The notes under the pieces were generated by a model that worked only from the letters and a program-made list of their open reading frames with translations, was not told where the DNA came from and searched no databases. This document shows positions 1 to 8,802 of a DNA stretch of 64,000 bases, one piece after another (position 1 is the first letter of the stretch; the number at the start of each line of letters is the position of its first letter). The stretch lies in assembly GCF_001662875.1 (NCBI RefSeq), contig NZ_JPVZ01000004.1, positions 186,001 to 250,000 of the forward strand. Reading direction: 5' to 3'. Position numbers and translations under genes: made by a program. The stretch comes from Thalassospira tepidiphila MCCC 1A03514. Lineage in GTDB: Bacteria; Pseudomonadota; Alphaproteobacteria; Rhodospirillales; Thalassospiraceae.

Positions 1-36
1 AAAGAATAACTCTTGGGCAATGGTAAGGCGTTGAAT

Positions 37-1800
37 ATGGAACAAACCGTTTTGGCTACGCGGGACGGCGAAACTGCGCGCAAGGTCGCCCAAACCAGTG
101 CTGGTATCGAAGACCTGATGCGCGGGATCTCCAGCGCACTGGATTACATCCAGCATCTTCTGGAATTTGCCAATACGGCGGGCGAAACCCAGGACAGCCT
201 GATGCGCGAAATTGACATGCGATCAAACAATCTGCGTGCAGGGCTTGATGATACCGGGCGCGAGATCGAAAACAGCACATCTGTTGCCCATGATGTTCAG
301 GAAGCCACCCGCGCCACGGTCGCCGCAAAGACCGATGCCATCCGAACCGACCTTGAACGCATCAGCGCCGAACTGGAAACCAAAGCCGAAGGTGCGAACA
401 AGGTCCTGAGCGCGATTGAGGATATCGGCAAGGGCATCAAGCTTTTGGCCCTTAACGCCGCGATCGAGGCTGCGCGCGCCGGTGATCATGGCCGTGGATT
501 TGCCGTTGTTGCCAAGGAAGTCGGCAATCTGGCGCAAAGCACCATGCAGCGCACCCACGAGGCGGTTGACCTGATCGATCTTTCGGATGTCACCAAGGCG
601 CTCCGCGAAAGCATGGCCAGTATCGGTAATGACCTTGATAGCCTTGGCAATGAAATCGAAGGGTCGCTTACCACCCTTCAGGAACGCTTTGCCAACATGT
701 CGGAACGGCTATCTGACATCTCCGAGCACAATCAGGTGGTGTTTGAATTGCTGGCGGGCAGCAAGGATGCATCGGCCCGCACACGCGGCAAGGTCACCTG
801 GGCACACAATGATACCAAGGCACTAAGCACAAGCCTTTCGGATGCGACATTGGCGCATGACAACCTTGCACAGTTTTTGAAGTCCCATCACCTGCATGAT
901 GGTCCAACCTATGACAGACTGGCCGATATCAAGGCGCGCGGCAAAATCCGCATTGCCATTGAACCGGCCTTTGTCGGGCTGTCATTCCGCCTGAAGCCAA
1001 ATGATCCGCTGCGCGGCCTTGATGCCGATTACGCAAGGGCACTTGCCAAGTGGCTGGGCGTTGAATGTGAATTTGTTGAACATCCCTGGGATCTTCTGAC
1101 AGAGCTTCTTTTTGTTGGCGCAAAGCCCGGTGCACCGACCGCCGATGTGGTCTGGAGCGCCCTGCCCCCCAGCGACTTTTACAAGGGTGTCGCTTATTCT
1201 GATACCTACACGTATCTCAACTTCGCGCTTTGTCGGCGGGCCGGGAATACGGCGATCAATCGCCTTTCTGATCTTGATGGCAAGGTGTTGGGTATCATCA
1301 ACGATCCGGTGGCGTTTCAGGTTCTTGAAGAACAGGGGCTGCGCTGGGCGGATAATGAAAGCAAGCCGGGCGGTATCGCCAAACTTTCCAACCTGATTGC
1401 CTATAGCGACCAGACACGCCTGCACGATGCCTTGGCCGACGGGGCCGTTGATGCCTTTGCGGTCGATCAGCCGATCTTCCACTGGGCCGCAAATAACCCG
1501 GAAAGCCCATGGCATGGCCGTATTGAAGTCCTGCCGGGTAATATCCTGCCGCTGCCTTATTACTATACTGCCGCGGTCGCCGCCGAACCGGCATCCTGGA
1601 AATTGCTGTGTGCGATCAACGAATTCATTGCCGAATTCCGTGGCACGTCTGCGCGCGCCGACATCGAAAAACTGTGGCAGGGCCAGGCGCTTGAGCATCA
1701 CCTGACCTACAAGGACGAGGCCGGAAACCTGATCGGCGCTGATGAACTGGCAACCCTGTATCACGCTCATTGCCGCAAGTTCGGCATTGCCGAGCACTAG
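37..1800 (+). CDS. Soluble MCP-like signalling protein fused to a C-terminal solute-binding domain (copy 1)
   Basis: A 587-aa protein with two recognisable parts. Residues about 128-170 carry a chemoreceptor signalling-hairpin motif ([14 protein letters not shown], then [15 protein letters not shown]) inside a helical region. Residues about 295-575 match a type-2 periplasmic binding fold (SBP_bac_3 class), starting near [16 protein letters not shown] see no signal peptide and no membrane segment, so the binding domain should sit in the cytoplasm, unlike transporter-linked binding proteins. In classical receptors the hairpin tip reads QTNLLAL; here it reads GIKLLAL, so binding of CheA/CheW is uncertain. 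The ATG at 37 is preferred over a TTG at 13 because it matches the start of the paralogue at 2005 (MEQTVLA against MEETILA). Possible roles are a cytoplasmic amino-acid sensor for chemotaxis or an unrelated signalling adaptor. Domain calls are firm; the function is inferred. Confidence 0.8.
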   Translation: MEQTVLATRDGETARKVAQTSAGIEDLMRGISSALDYIQHLLEFANTAGETQDSLMREIDMRSNNLRAGLDDTGREIENSTSVAHDVQEATRATVAAKTDAIRTDLERISAELETKAEGANKVLSAIEDIGKGIKLLALNAAIEAARAGDHGRGFAVVAKEVGNLAQSTMQRTHEAVDLIDLSDVTKALRESMASIGNDLDSLGNEIEGSLTTLQERFANMSERLSDISEHNQVVFELLAGSKDASARTRGKVTWAHNDTKALSTSLSDATLAHDNLAQFLKSHHLHDGPTYDRLADIKARGKIRIAIEPAFVGLSFRLKPNDPLRGLDADYARALAKWLGVECEFVEHPWDLLTELLFVGAKPGAPTADVVWSALPPSDFYKGVAYSDTYTYLNFALCRRAGNTAINRLSDLDGKVLGIINDPVAFQVLEEQGLRWADNESKPGGIAKLSNLIAYSDQTRLHDALADGAVDAFAVDQPIFHWAANNPESPWHGRIEVLPGNILPLPYYYTAAVAAEPASWKLLCAINEFIAEFRGTSARADIEKLWQGQALEHHLTYKDEAGNLIGADELATLYHAHCRKFGIAEH

Positions 1801-1802
1801 GC

Positions 1803-1930
1803 ATTGCAACGCAGCACAAAATTCTGGTGTGCCGGTGCCAGGCGCCCTGCGAGATTCGAAAAGCATTGCAACTTCAAGGCATCACAGCACCTGTTATCAA
1901 CTTTCATAATATGCTGCCTTGCAACATTTT
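1803..1930 (+). promoter_or_regulatory. Intergenic region with three TTGCAAC repeats upstream of the second fusion gene
   Basis: The 204-bp gap between the two fusion genes holds TTGCAAC three times: within 1803-1810, within 1865-1872, and at 1919-1925. The last copy extends to CTTGCAACATTTT, a 13-mer that recurs at 7104-7116 in front of the SDR and kinase genes. The 3' part of the gap is AT-rich and probably carries the promoter of the gene at 2005. Which protein binds is unknown. Confidence 0.4.
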
Positions 1931-2004
1931 CCGCCCGACGATAGAGTTTCCTTATAAGAAATAAAAATTCACAAAATTCAGTGGCAGTGGTGAGGCTTTG
2001 AAAA

Positions 2005-3813
2005 ATGGAAGAAACCATCTTGGCGCCGCGTGCGGACCTGGTCGATCAGGACGGGTCGCAACAATCATCAAACACTCAGCCCATGCAGGCGGATGCACCA
2101 CCATCACAAGCCGACCAACTTGACGGGCTGATGCGCGGTATTTCCACGGCCCTTGATTACATTGAAAATCTTCTGAAATTCGCCAATACGGCGGGCGAAA
2201 CCCAAGACAGCCTGATGCGCGAGATCGATGTGCGATCCAACAATCTGCGCACCGGCCTTGAACAGACACGCCGCGAAATCGAAGAAAGCACCCATACCGC
2301 CAACGACGTGCAGGAAAGCACGCGTGCAACGGTATCGTCGAAAACCGATGCCATTCGTGGCGATCTTGAAAAGATCAGTCAGGACCTGGAAACCAAGGCC
2401 GAAGGTGCTGCAAAGGTTCTGAGTGCGATTGAAGACATCGGCAAGGGGATCAAGTTGCTCGCCCTTAACGCCACGATCGAGGCCGCCCGCGCCGGTGAAC
2501 ATGGCCGCGGCTTTGCTGTGGTGGCCAAGGAGGTTGGCAATCTGGCGCAAAGCACCATGCAGCGCACCAACGAGGCCGTCGATCTGATTGATCTGTCCGA
2601 TGTCACCAAATCTTTGCGCGAAAGCATGGGCAATATCGGCAATGACCTTGATAGCCTGGGTGGTGAAATCGAAGAGGCGCTTGGCGGGCTTAAGGATCGC
2701 TTTGCCCAGATGTCGGGACGCCTTGAACATATCAGCGGCCACAACCAGGTCGTGTTTGAACTACTCGATGCCAGCAAAGACTCATCAGCCCGCACACGCA
2801 GCAAAGTAAGCTGGGCGTCAGGCGAAATCGCCAAACTGTCAAACTGCACCACCGATACAGCAAACGTATCGACCAAGCTTTCGCAGTTTCTGGCCGCCAG
2901 TTACATTCCCGAAGATCCGGCCTATGACCGTCTTGCCGACATCAAGGCGCGCGGCAAAATCCGCATCGCGATTGACCCGGCACTGGTCGGGGCATCATTC
3001 CACCCGCAAAAAGGCGGGCCGCTACATGGTATTGATATCGACTATGCCGAGGCCTTTGCCAAATCCATCGGCGTTGAGTGCGAGTTCATTGAACATCCGT
3101 GGGATCTTTTGACCGAACTTCTGTTTGTTGGCAAAAAGGCCGGACAACCACCCGCCGATGTTGTCTGGTGTGCCTTGCCGCCCAGCGACTTTTATAAGGG
3201 TGTCGCGTTTTCAGATACCTACACCTATCTGAACTTTTCGCTGATCCGCCGCCCGGACAACACATCAATCAACACCATTGCCGATCTTGAGGGGAAGGTA
3301 CTGGGCACGGTTAATGACCCCGCTGCCCTTGCCGTGCTTGAAGACGTCGGCCTTCGCTGGGCGGATAATGAAAACAAACCCGGTGGTATTGCCAAGCTTT
3401 CGAACATGATCGCCTATGGCGATATTTCGCGTGTGCATGACGCGGTTGCCGACGGGGCGATTGATGCCTTTGCCGGGGACCATCCTGTGTTTTACTGGGC
3501 ATCGAAAAACCCGCAAAGCCGGTGGCATGGTCGTCTGGAAGTTCTGCCCAAGCCGATCCTGCCGCACCCGTTCTTCTATGTCGCGGCGGTCGCAGCGGAA
3601 CCTGCGTCCTATCCGTTGCTTTGCGCCATCAACGACTTCATTGCCGATTTTCGCAAGACGCCGAAACGGGCCGAGATTGAAAAGCTTTGGCAGGGTCAGC
3701 CGATTGAACATCATCTGACCTACAAGGACGAAGCCGGCAATCTGATCGGGGCGGATGAACTTGCCAGCAGCTACCACGCCCACTGCCGTAAATACGGGCT
3801 GAATTCCGATTGA
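2005..3813 (+). CDS. Soluble MCP-like signalling protein fused to a C-terminal solute-binding domain (copy 2)
   Basis: A 602-aa paralogue of the preceding gene, similar along its whole length and in the same orientation, so most likely a tandem duplication. It has an N-terminal insert of roughly 20 polar residues, the receptor-type hairpin at about residues 141-183 (again GIKLLAL in place of QTNLLAL), and an SBP_bac_3-like domain at about 306-590. No signal peptide or membrane helix is visible. Ligand-facing stretches differ between copies (for example LSFRLKPND against ASFHPQKGG), which suggests different ligands while the signalling half stays nearly constant. The start MEETILA aligns with copy 1, and the sequence just before it also resembles that of copy 1. 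Function is inferred: paired cytosolic sensors for small polar solutes. Confidence 0.8.
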   Translation: MEETILAPRADLVDQDGSQQSSNTQPMQADAPPSQADQLDGLMRGISTALDYIENLLKFANTAGETQDSLMREIDVRSNNLRTGLEQTRREIEESTHTANDVQESTRATVSSKTDAIRGDLEKISQDLETKAEGAAKVLSAIEDIGKGIKLLALNATIEAARAGEHGRGFAVVAKEVGNLAQSTMQRTNEAVDLIDLSDVTKSLRESMGNIGNDLDSLGGEIEEALGGLKDRFAQMSGRLEHISGHNQVVFELLDASKDSSARTRSKVSWASGEIAKLSNCTTDTANVSTKLSQFLAASYIPEDPAYDRLADIKARGKIRIAIDPALVGASFHPQKGGPLHGIDIDYAEAFAKSIGVECEFIEHPWDLLTELLFVGKKAGQPPADVVWCALPPSDFYKGVAFSDTYTYLNFSLIRRPDNTSINTIADLEGKVLGTVNDPAALAVLEDVGLRWADNENKPGGIAKLSNMIAYGDISRVHDAVADGAIDAFAGDHPVFYWASKNPQSRWHGRLEVLPKPILPHPFFYVAAVAAEPASYPLLCAINDFIADFRKTPKRAEIEKLWQGQPIEHHLTYKDEAGNLIGADELASSYHAHCRKYGLNSD

Positions 3814-3834
3814 CGGATTGCTTAAAACGGCTGG

Positions 3835-3864
3835 CGCGATGATGGTCCGGGCACTATCATCGCG
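3835..3864 (+). repeat. Inverted repeat just before the DeoR-family start
   Basis: Perfect 9-bp arms CGCGATGAT (3835-3843) and ATCATCGCG (3856-3864) flank a 12-nt loop and end 2 nt before the ATG at 3867. No T-run follows, so a terminator is unlikely. It could be an autoregulatory operator or a hairpin that limits translation; no clear Shine-Dalgarno sequence is visible before this gene. Confidence 0.5.
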
Positions 3865-3866
3865 TC

Positions 3867-4640
3867 ATGGCAGCAAACAAGAAATCCCTTCGACAACAAC
3901 GCATTCTTGGCGAACTGGACCTCGAACCGTCATTGCGGATCGCGGATCTGGCCGAACGTTTGAATGTCTCGAATGAAACCATTCGACGCGACTTTGACGA
4001 ATTGACGTCGCAAGGGCTGATCAACCGTACCTATGGCGGTGCTGTCCGTCGTCAGGCCAGCGAACCGGGCTTGAATGAACGCCATCAGCTTCACATTGCC
4101 GAACGCGAAAGCATCGCCAAACAATCCGTGCCGGTTCTGGCCGGGGCGCGCCATATCATGATCGGATCAGGGGCCACCACGGTTCATGTCGCCAAACGAC
4201 TGGCGGTGACCATGACGGATCTCACCGTCATCACCCATTCGTTTGGCGTTGCCACGGTTCTTGCCATCAACCCGACGATCCGGGTGATCATGGCGCCCGG
4301 CCTTTATCACGCACAGGAAGGTGCGATGCATGGCGCGCAGACCGTGCGTTTTCTCGAAAACTATCGGGTGGAATGGGCCATATTGGGTGCCAGTGGCCTT
4401 GACGGTGACGGGGCAAGTGATGCCCTTATTGAGGCAGCTGACGTTTATTCCGTCATGATGGAACGCGCGACGCGGAGCATGATCGTTGCCGATCACACCA
4501 AGTTCAATCAGGCCTTCCCGGCGCGCTATTGCGACTGGACGTCGGTCGATGTTCTGGTGACTGATGAAAGCCCGATGGGGGTTCTTGATGAAACCATCCG
4601 TGCCGGTGGCTGCATGATCAAGGCGGCGACGCGTAACTGA
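3867..4640 (+). CDS. DeoR/GlpR-family transcriptional regulator
   Basis: A 257-aa regulator with the classical DeoR layout. The N-terminal winged HTH at residues about 7-60 includes VSNETIRRDFDEL and the family signature RTYGGAV. A DeoRC sensor domain at about 75-235 has the phosphosugar-type loop GSGATTVHVA and the late ADHTKF motif. Family members usually repress catabolic operons and are released by a phosphorylated intermediate. That would suit the neighbouring kinase and phospho-lyase genes at 4664-6996, which converge on this gene and would make and consume a phosphorylated metabolite. The pairing is inferred from position. A strong inverted repeat lies directly upstream. Confidence 0.85.
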   Translation: MAANKKSLRQQRILGELDLEPSLRIADLAERLNVSNETIRRDFDELTSQGLINRTYGGAVRRQASEPGLNERHQLHIAERESIAKQSVPVLAGARHIMIGSGATTVHVAKRLAVTMTDLTVITHSFGVATVLAINPTIRVIMAPGLYHAQEGAMHGAQTVRFLENYRVEWAILGASGLDGDGASDALIEAADVYSVMMERATRSMIVADHTKFNQAFPARYCDWTSVDVLVTDESPMGVLDETIRAGGCMIKAATRN

Positions 4641-4663
4641 TCCCTAAATCGCAGTCCGGACGC

Positions 4664-5998
4664 TTAGCGACAGGCGCGCAGCGACTTCGCCAGCGCCTCG
4701 ATAAAGAAATCAACCTCGGACGATTTCAAGCAAAGTGGCGGGCGGATTTTCAATGTCTGGCCGTATTTCCCGGCCGCCCCGATCAGAACCCGGTTCTCGC
4801 GCATGGCATTGATGATGTCACTGACCAGTTGCCCGCTAGGGTTGGCTGGATCACCATCGGGTGACAGATCAACACCGATAAACAACCCAGCCCCGCGCAC
4901 ATCGCTGATACGGCCATCAATATCAGCCAGATGCAGCAACCCTTCACGCAATGATTTGCCACAAAGTGCTGCATTGGCCTGAAGGTTTTCATCGCGGATG
5001 ACATTCAAAACGGCCAGCCCCGTCGCCGAGGCCACCGGGCTTGCGGCAAAGGTGTTGAAATATCCGACATCGTCGCAAAATGCGCTGAGCAATTCCGGCC
5101 GCACCGCAATGCCCGCCATCGGGAAACCATTGCCCATCGGTTTACCCATGCTGACGATATCGGGTTCGACATCGTGTCGGGCAAAGCCCCAAAAGGCATC
5201 ACCGGTTCTGCCAAAACCCGGCTGCACTTCATCGGCAATAAACAGCCCGCCTGCCCGATGCACAATCGCGACAGCCAGACGCAAGAAACCGCGCGGGTTG
5301 GAAAACACACCGTCACTGGAAAAAATGCTATCGGCGATCAGGGCCGCCACCCCGTATCCGCGATCCTGCAAAACAAGTGCGGCCTTATTGACCTCATCGG
5401 CAAAACCAGCGGCGATATCATCGCCGTATGTAAGCTTGCTGGGGGCCGGAATGGCAATCACGTGATCAGGCAATTGGCCACGTTTCAACGCCGATGGCGA
5501 AATGTCGGTTACCGCCGCCGTGTTGCCGTGATAGGCGGACTCAGTCACGATAAAACCACGCGCACCCGTCGCACGCTGTGCAATGCGCAGAGCAAGGTCA
5601 TTGGCCTCACTGCCGCTGCAGGTCAGGACGATATTTTCAAGGTAATTCGGAAATGTCGCCTTGAGCTGATCGAGGTATTCCTCGGTCGTCTGATGCAGAT
5701 AACGACTGTTGATATTAAGCTTCGCGGCCTGTTCGGCCATGGCGGTAACAACGCGCGGGTGGCAATGCCCGACCGAGGGCACATTGTTATAGAAATCCAG
5801 ATAGCTGGTGCCATCCGCCGCCGTCATCCAGCAGCCTGATCCCGACACCATTTCAATCGGATCGCGGTAAAACAGAACCGATGCCGCGCCAAAGTTCCGG
5901 ATGCGGCGCGACAAAAGGTCATCGCCCTCCTTGGTCTGCGCGAAAGACGTTTTGCCATCATAGGCGTTCATATCAAGGATAGGGCGCACAGGCTTCAT
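4664..5998 (-). CDS. Class-III PLP enzyme, ethanolamine-phosphate/phosphohydroxylysine phospho-lyase-like
   Basis: A 444-aa class-III aminotransferase-fold enzyme. The PLP lysine is K286 in SMGKPMGNG, and D256 in FIADEVQPGFGR should hold the cofactor ring nitrogen. Phrases such as NNVPSVGHCHP, NINSRYLH and MGKPMGNGFP are, from memory, closer to the AGXT2L1/AGXT2L2 phospho-lyases than to ordinary omega-aminotransferases. Those enzymes eliminate phosphate and ammonia from phosphoethanolamine or 5-phosphohydroxylysine. The start codon overlaps the stop of the upstream kinase gene (ATGA), so the two are translationally coupled and the kinase probably supplies the substrate. The alternative is a plain aminotransferase; the exact substrate is not established. 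Confidence 0.8.
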   Translation of the reverse strand: MKPVRPILDMNAYDGKTSFAQTKEGDDLLSRRIRNFGAASVLFYRDPIEMVSGSGCWMTAADGTSYLDFYNNVPSVGHCHPRVVTAMAEQAAKLNINSRYLHQTTEEYLDQLKATFPNYLENIVLTCSGSEANDLALRIAQRATGARGFIVTESAYHGNTAAVTDISPSALKRGQLPDHVIAIPAPSKLTYGDDIAAGFADEVNKAALVLQDRGYGVAALIADSIFSSDGVFSNPRGFLRLAVAIVHRAGGLFIADEVQPGFGRTGDAFWGFARHDVEPDIVSMGKPMGNGFPMAGIAVRPELLSAFCDDVGYFNTFAASPVASATGLAVLNVIRDENLQANAALCGKSLREGLLHLADIDGRISDVRGAGLFIGVDLSPDGDPANPSGQLVSDIINAMRENRVLIGAAGKYGQTLKIRPPLCLKSSEVDFFIEALAKSLRACR

Positions 5999-6996
5999 TT
6001 CACATTCTCGGCTGTCAGATAGTCCTGCGCCATTTGCAGGGTCCCGGCGGTAAAGCCCGTGCCCATTTCCTGCGCGGTCGGTGTTTCCGGATGGCTGGCA
6101 ATCCAAGCGGTTAAAAGCAGGCGACGCAGCATAACAAAGCTATCAAGCATCGCCACGTCACTGGCCGAAAACGGTGCAACGGTCCGGTATCCCTCGACCC
6201 AGGCTTCCTTGAGCGCCGGGACAATCGGATCAAGCTCGATAAAGCTGATGGCGGCGGCAAAGTCATAGCCAAACCAGCCAAACCCGCAGTCATCGAAATC
6301 AATCACACCCAGCCGGTCGCCATCGACCAGAAGGTTCGCCAGACGCAAATCGGCGTGGATCAGACCATAGCGATCATTGCCCATTCCGAAAGACGCAAGC
6401 TTTTGATCAAGATGGCTGCACAGACGTTCAAGCAACGCCAGACCATCGTTATCAAGGCCCGGTGCGTCCCGCCAATCCCCCCAATACGGATTGGCGCCAA
6501 GGGTGGTATCGAATGTCCAGCTTTTGCGTACAAAATTAACCGATCGCGTCCATTGCCGCGCATGACCATGCAGGCGCGCACTGATCGCGCCCAGCTTGAA
6601 AAATCCATCCACCAGCGCCTCATCAGCGGACGGTTCGGTGCCACGCATAAAATCAAACGCGACCACATGGCGACTGACCCCGCCCTGATCAAACTCGGCA
6701 ACCAGTGACCCGTTGCTACGCATGCGTGGCTTGGGTGTTTTGACAATGTCACTGGCCCGAAGCGCATTGATCCAGGCGAGTTCAGACTCGATTTCCGCAC
6801 GGGTGTGATAGCCCGGCCGATGAACACGCAGGATCAGTTTTGCACCACTATTTGGATCGGTTGCCAAAAAGGTCGCATTTTCCGAAACGGTCAAAAGCGA
6901 CACCTCGGCATCCGGCCCCATGCCCCAACCGGGAAGGACTGATATGGCGCCCTCTTTCAGGACATCAATCATGTTGTCATCGTAAATGCCGCCCAA
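5995..6996 (-). CDS. APH-fold small-molecule kinase (hydroxylysine kinase-like)
   Basis: A protein of about 333 aa with the aminoglycoside-phosphotransferase/homoserine-kinase fold. The catalytic Brenner motif reads HADLRLANLL and the metal-binding motif VIDFDDCGFG. I set the start at the TTG at 6996 because a perfect AGGAGG lies 6 nt upstream (7003-7008). The in-frame ATG at 6972 has no such site and would remove eight residues. The 3' end overlaps the phospho-lyase gene by 4 nt. In animals an APH-fold hydroxylysine kinase works with a PLP phospho-lyase, and this pair has the same logic, so it probably phosphorylates a hydroxylated amine. A role in antibiotic resistance is unlikely given this context. 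Confidence 0.75.
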   Translation of the reverse strand: MGGIYDDNMIDVLKEGAISVLPGWGMGPDAEVSLLTVSENATFLATDPNSGAKLILRVHRPGYHTRAEIESELAWINALRASDIVKTPKPRMRSNGSLVAEFDQGGVSRHVVAFDFMRGTEPSADEALVDGFFKLGAISARLHGHARQWTRSVNFVRKSWTFDTTLGANPYWGDWRDAPGLDNDGLALLERLCSHLDQKLASFGMGNDRYGLIHADLRLANLLVDGDRLGVIDFDDCGFGWFGYDFAAAISFIELDPIVPALKEAWVEGYRTVAPFSASDVAMLDSFVMLRRLLLTAWIASHPETPTAQEMGTGFTAGTLQMAQDYLTAENVK

Positions 6997-7103
6997 TTGA
7001 TGCCTCCTGTCGCTGTTTCGTGACCGCCTTGAAACGGGCGTTGCGCCCCGTTTCAGGACCGTCTCAGTGCTATTTTGTGAATAATGCGGCACAAAATGTG
7101 TAA

Positions 7104-7124
7104 CTTGCAACATTTTTTGTTGCA
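7104..7124. promoter_or_regulatory. Inverted repeat TGCAAC-N7-GTTGCA in the divergent promoter region
   Basis: Arms TGCAAC (7106-7111) and GTTGCA (7119-7124) flank a T-rich spacer in the 249-bp gap between the kinase and the SDR. The left part, CTTGCAACATTTT, is repeated exactly at 1918-1930. The position suits an operator acting on both divergent genes; the binding protein could be the nearby DeoR regulator, but nothing proves it. Confidence 0.5.
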
Positions 7125-7245
7125 TCACGGAATATTTCGACCAATCATCAAGAAAACATAACGCAGCGCACAATCAGGGAACCGGCAATCCGCAGCACAC
7201 CGCGAAGCTGGCGCATTGCCCAATGACTTCACGAAAGGATCGACC

Positions 7246-8025
7246 ATGCTGACTTCGATTTCCGGCAAAAGCGTCATCGTCACCGGTGGCTCAAAGGGCA
7301 TTGGCAAGGGCATCGCCAAGGTATTTGCCAGCAAGGGCGCAAAGGTTATGATCGCCGCCCGCACCGAAAAGGACGCAGCCGCGACGGTGGATGAAATCAA
7401 GGCCGCCGGGGGCACCGCCGATATGTTCCTGTGTGATGTCTCGGATTTTGATCAGGTAAGCGCGCTTGCCGACTACACGGCCAAGACCTTTGGCGGGATT
7501 GATATCCTGTGCGCCAATGCCGGCATCTTTCCACAGGTCAAGATGGTCGATATGACGGCGGATGACTGGGATCAGGTGATGTCGACCAACCTTAAAAGCA
7601 GCTTCTTGTGCGTAAAGGCCTGCATTCCCTATTTCGAAAAAAGCGGCAAGGGCCGCGTGGTGATCACGTCCTCGATCACCGGGCCGGTTACCGGTTATCC
7701 GGGATGGTCGCATTATGGCGCGTCAAAGGCCGGCCAGCTTGGCTTTATCAAGACGGCTGCCATGGAATTGTCGCGCTATAACACGACAATCAATGCCGTT
7801 ATGCCTGGCAATATCATGACAGAGGGTCTGGCCGATCTTGGCGAAGAATATCTGAGCTCGATGGCAAACTCGATCCCGCTGAAACGTCTGGGCAGTGTCG
7901 AGGATATCGCCAATGCAGCCCTGTTCTTTGCATCCGATGAAGCGGCCTATATCACCGGCCAGCAGATCGTGGTCGATGGCGGTCAGATCCTGCCAGAATC
8001 GCTTGAGGCACTTGAAGAGATCTAA
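7246..8025 (+). CDS. Short-chain dehydrogenase/reductase, FabG-like
   Basis: A 259-aa classical SDR. The cofactor loop TGGSKGIG covers residues 13-20, NAG follows at 91-93, the catalytic serine lies in ITSS (residues 140-143), and Y157 and K161 form YGASK. The C-terminal YITGQQIVVDGG is typical of FabG-like enzymes. The ATG at 7246 has AAAGGA 6 nt upstream; an earlier in-frame ATG at 7216 has none. It is divergent from the kinase/phospho-lyase pair and could oxidise or reduce the carbonyl product of that pathway, but the substrate cannot be read from sequence. Confidence 0.85.
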   Translation: MLTSISGKSVIVTGGSKGIGKGIAKVFASKGAKVMIAARTEKDAAATVDEIKAAGGTADMFLCDVSDFDQVSALADYTAKTFGGIDILCANAGIFPQVKMVDMTADDWDQVMSTNLKSSFLCVKACIPYFEKSGKGRVVITSSITGPVTGYPGWSHYGASKAGQLGFIKTAAMELSRYNTTINAVMPGNIMTEGLADLGEEYLSSMANSIPLKRLGSVEDIANAALFFASDEAAYITGQQIVVDGGQILPESLEALEEI

Positions 8026-8058
8026 GCCTTCATCCCGCGCAAAATGGCATAGAACGAC

Positions 8059-8098
8059 AAAGCCCGCATCCGGTTCACCAGATGCGGGCTTTGTTTGT
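8059..8098 (+). terminator. Rho-independent terminator after the SDR gene
   Basis: A perfect 12-bp stem AAAGCCCGCATC/GATGCGGGCTTT with a 10-nt loop is followed by GTTTGTTTT. It lies between convergent genes; the minus side lacks a good T-run, so it mainly serves the plus-strand SDR. Confidence 0.85.
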
Positions 8099-8106
8099 TT
8101 TCGGGT

Positions 8107-8640
8107 TTAGGCCAAACCGTACTGGCTGCGCACAACACCGGAATTGTATCGCTCGGACGCCAGAAGACGGGGTTTGATCCCCCCGGCATCACGCCCGAAC
8201 AATGAAATGCCAGAGCCCAGCACTTCCGGGATCGTAAAGATATCAAGCTGATCGGCAAAGCCACCAAACAGGAACTGTGTGACCACACTGCCCCCGCCGA
8301 CGACCCAGATGTCACCATCCGCCGACCGCCGGTCGCGCAATTGATCGACCAGTTCGATGATACTGCCGCCATAGGCCTCAGTATTGGCAGGCCGATCTTT
8401 GGGCAGTTCGCGTGAAGTCAGAACGATTGTGCGGCGGGCCTCATAGGGCCAGTCGCCAAATTCCATCACCTGATCAAAGGTGTTTCGACCGATGATCAGC
8501 GTACCAACGGAGTCCAAAAAGTCATCAAAGCCGAACTCGGCCGGGTCATATTCCCCCAACCAGTCCACCGCACCATTAGCACGCGCAATGAAGCCATCCA
8601 GACTGACCGCGATGTAAATGCGGAACAGTTTTTTGCTCAT
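8107..8640 (-). CDS. Dihydrofolate-reductase-fold protein (RibD C-terminal-like)
   Basis: A 177-aa protein of the DHFR/RibD-C superfamily. The N-terminus carries IAVSLDGFIA, typical of the group, then GTLIIGRNTFDQV, and the late loop DIWVVGGGSVV fits the NADPH-binding region. Members are mostly uncharacterised reductases and are not assumed to act on folate. The start is the ATG at 8640; a TTG four codons upstream is possible. It stands alone between two opposing units. The family call is good; the substrate is unknown. Confidence 0.8.
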   Translation of the reverse strand: MSKKLFRIYIAVSLDGFIARANGAVDWLGEYDPAEFGFDDFLDSVGTLIIGRNTFDQVMEFGDWPYEARRTIVLTSRELPKDRPANTEAYGGSIIELVDQLRDRRSADGDIWVVGGGSVVTQFLFGGFADQLDIFTIPEVLGSGISLFGRDAGGIKPRLLASERYNSGVVRSQYGLA

Positions 8641-8724
8641 GTCTATGTCCAACCGATATTGGGGTCTTTGCCCCTATTTTTAGTCGGCAAATCATAGCAA
8701 AACACCAACCTCAAGTCGCAATAA

Positions 8725-8779
8725 ACAAAAGCAGAAAACCGCCTAATTTATATTGCAGATGTCAAAAAGCCCGGTTTTC
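8725..8779 (-). terminator. Possible long-loop terminator after sdaA
   Basis: On the minus strand GAAAACCG and CGGTTTTC (8772-8779 and 8734-8741) can pair across a 30-nt loop and are followed by TGCTTTTGTTT. The loop is long for an efficient terminator, so the call is weak. Confidence 0.35.
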
Positions 8780-8802
8780 CGCCCTATTCTTAAGAGTTGG
8801 GA

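Noticed and set aside
5995..6996. Aminoglycoside-resistance phosphotransferase
   Set aside because: The fold is shared, but the gene is translationally coupled to a phospho-lyase and lacks any mobile-element context.
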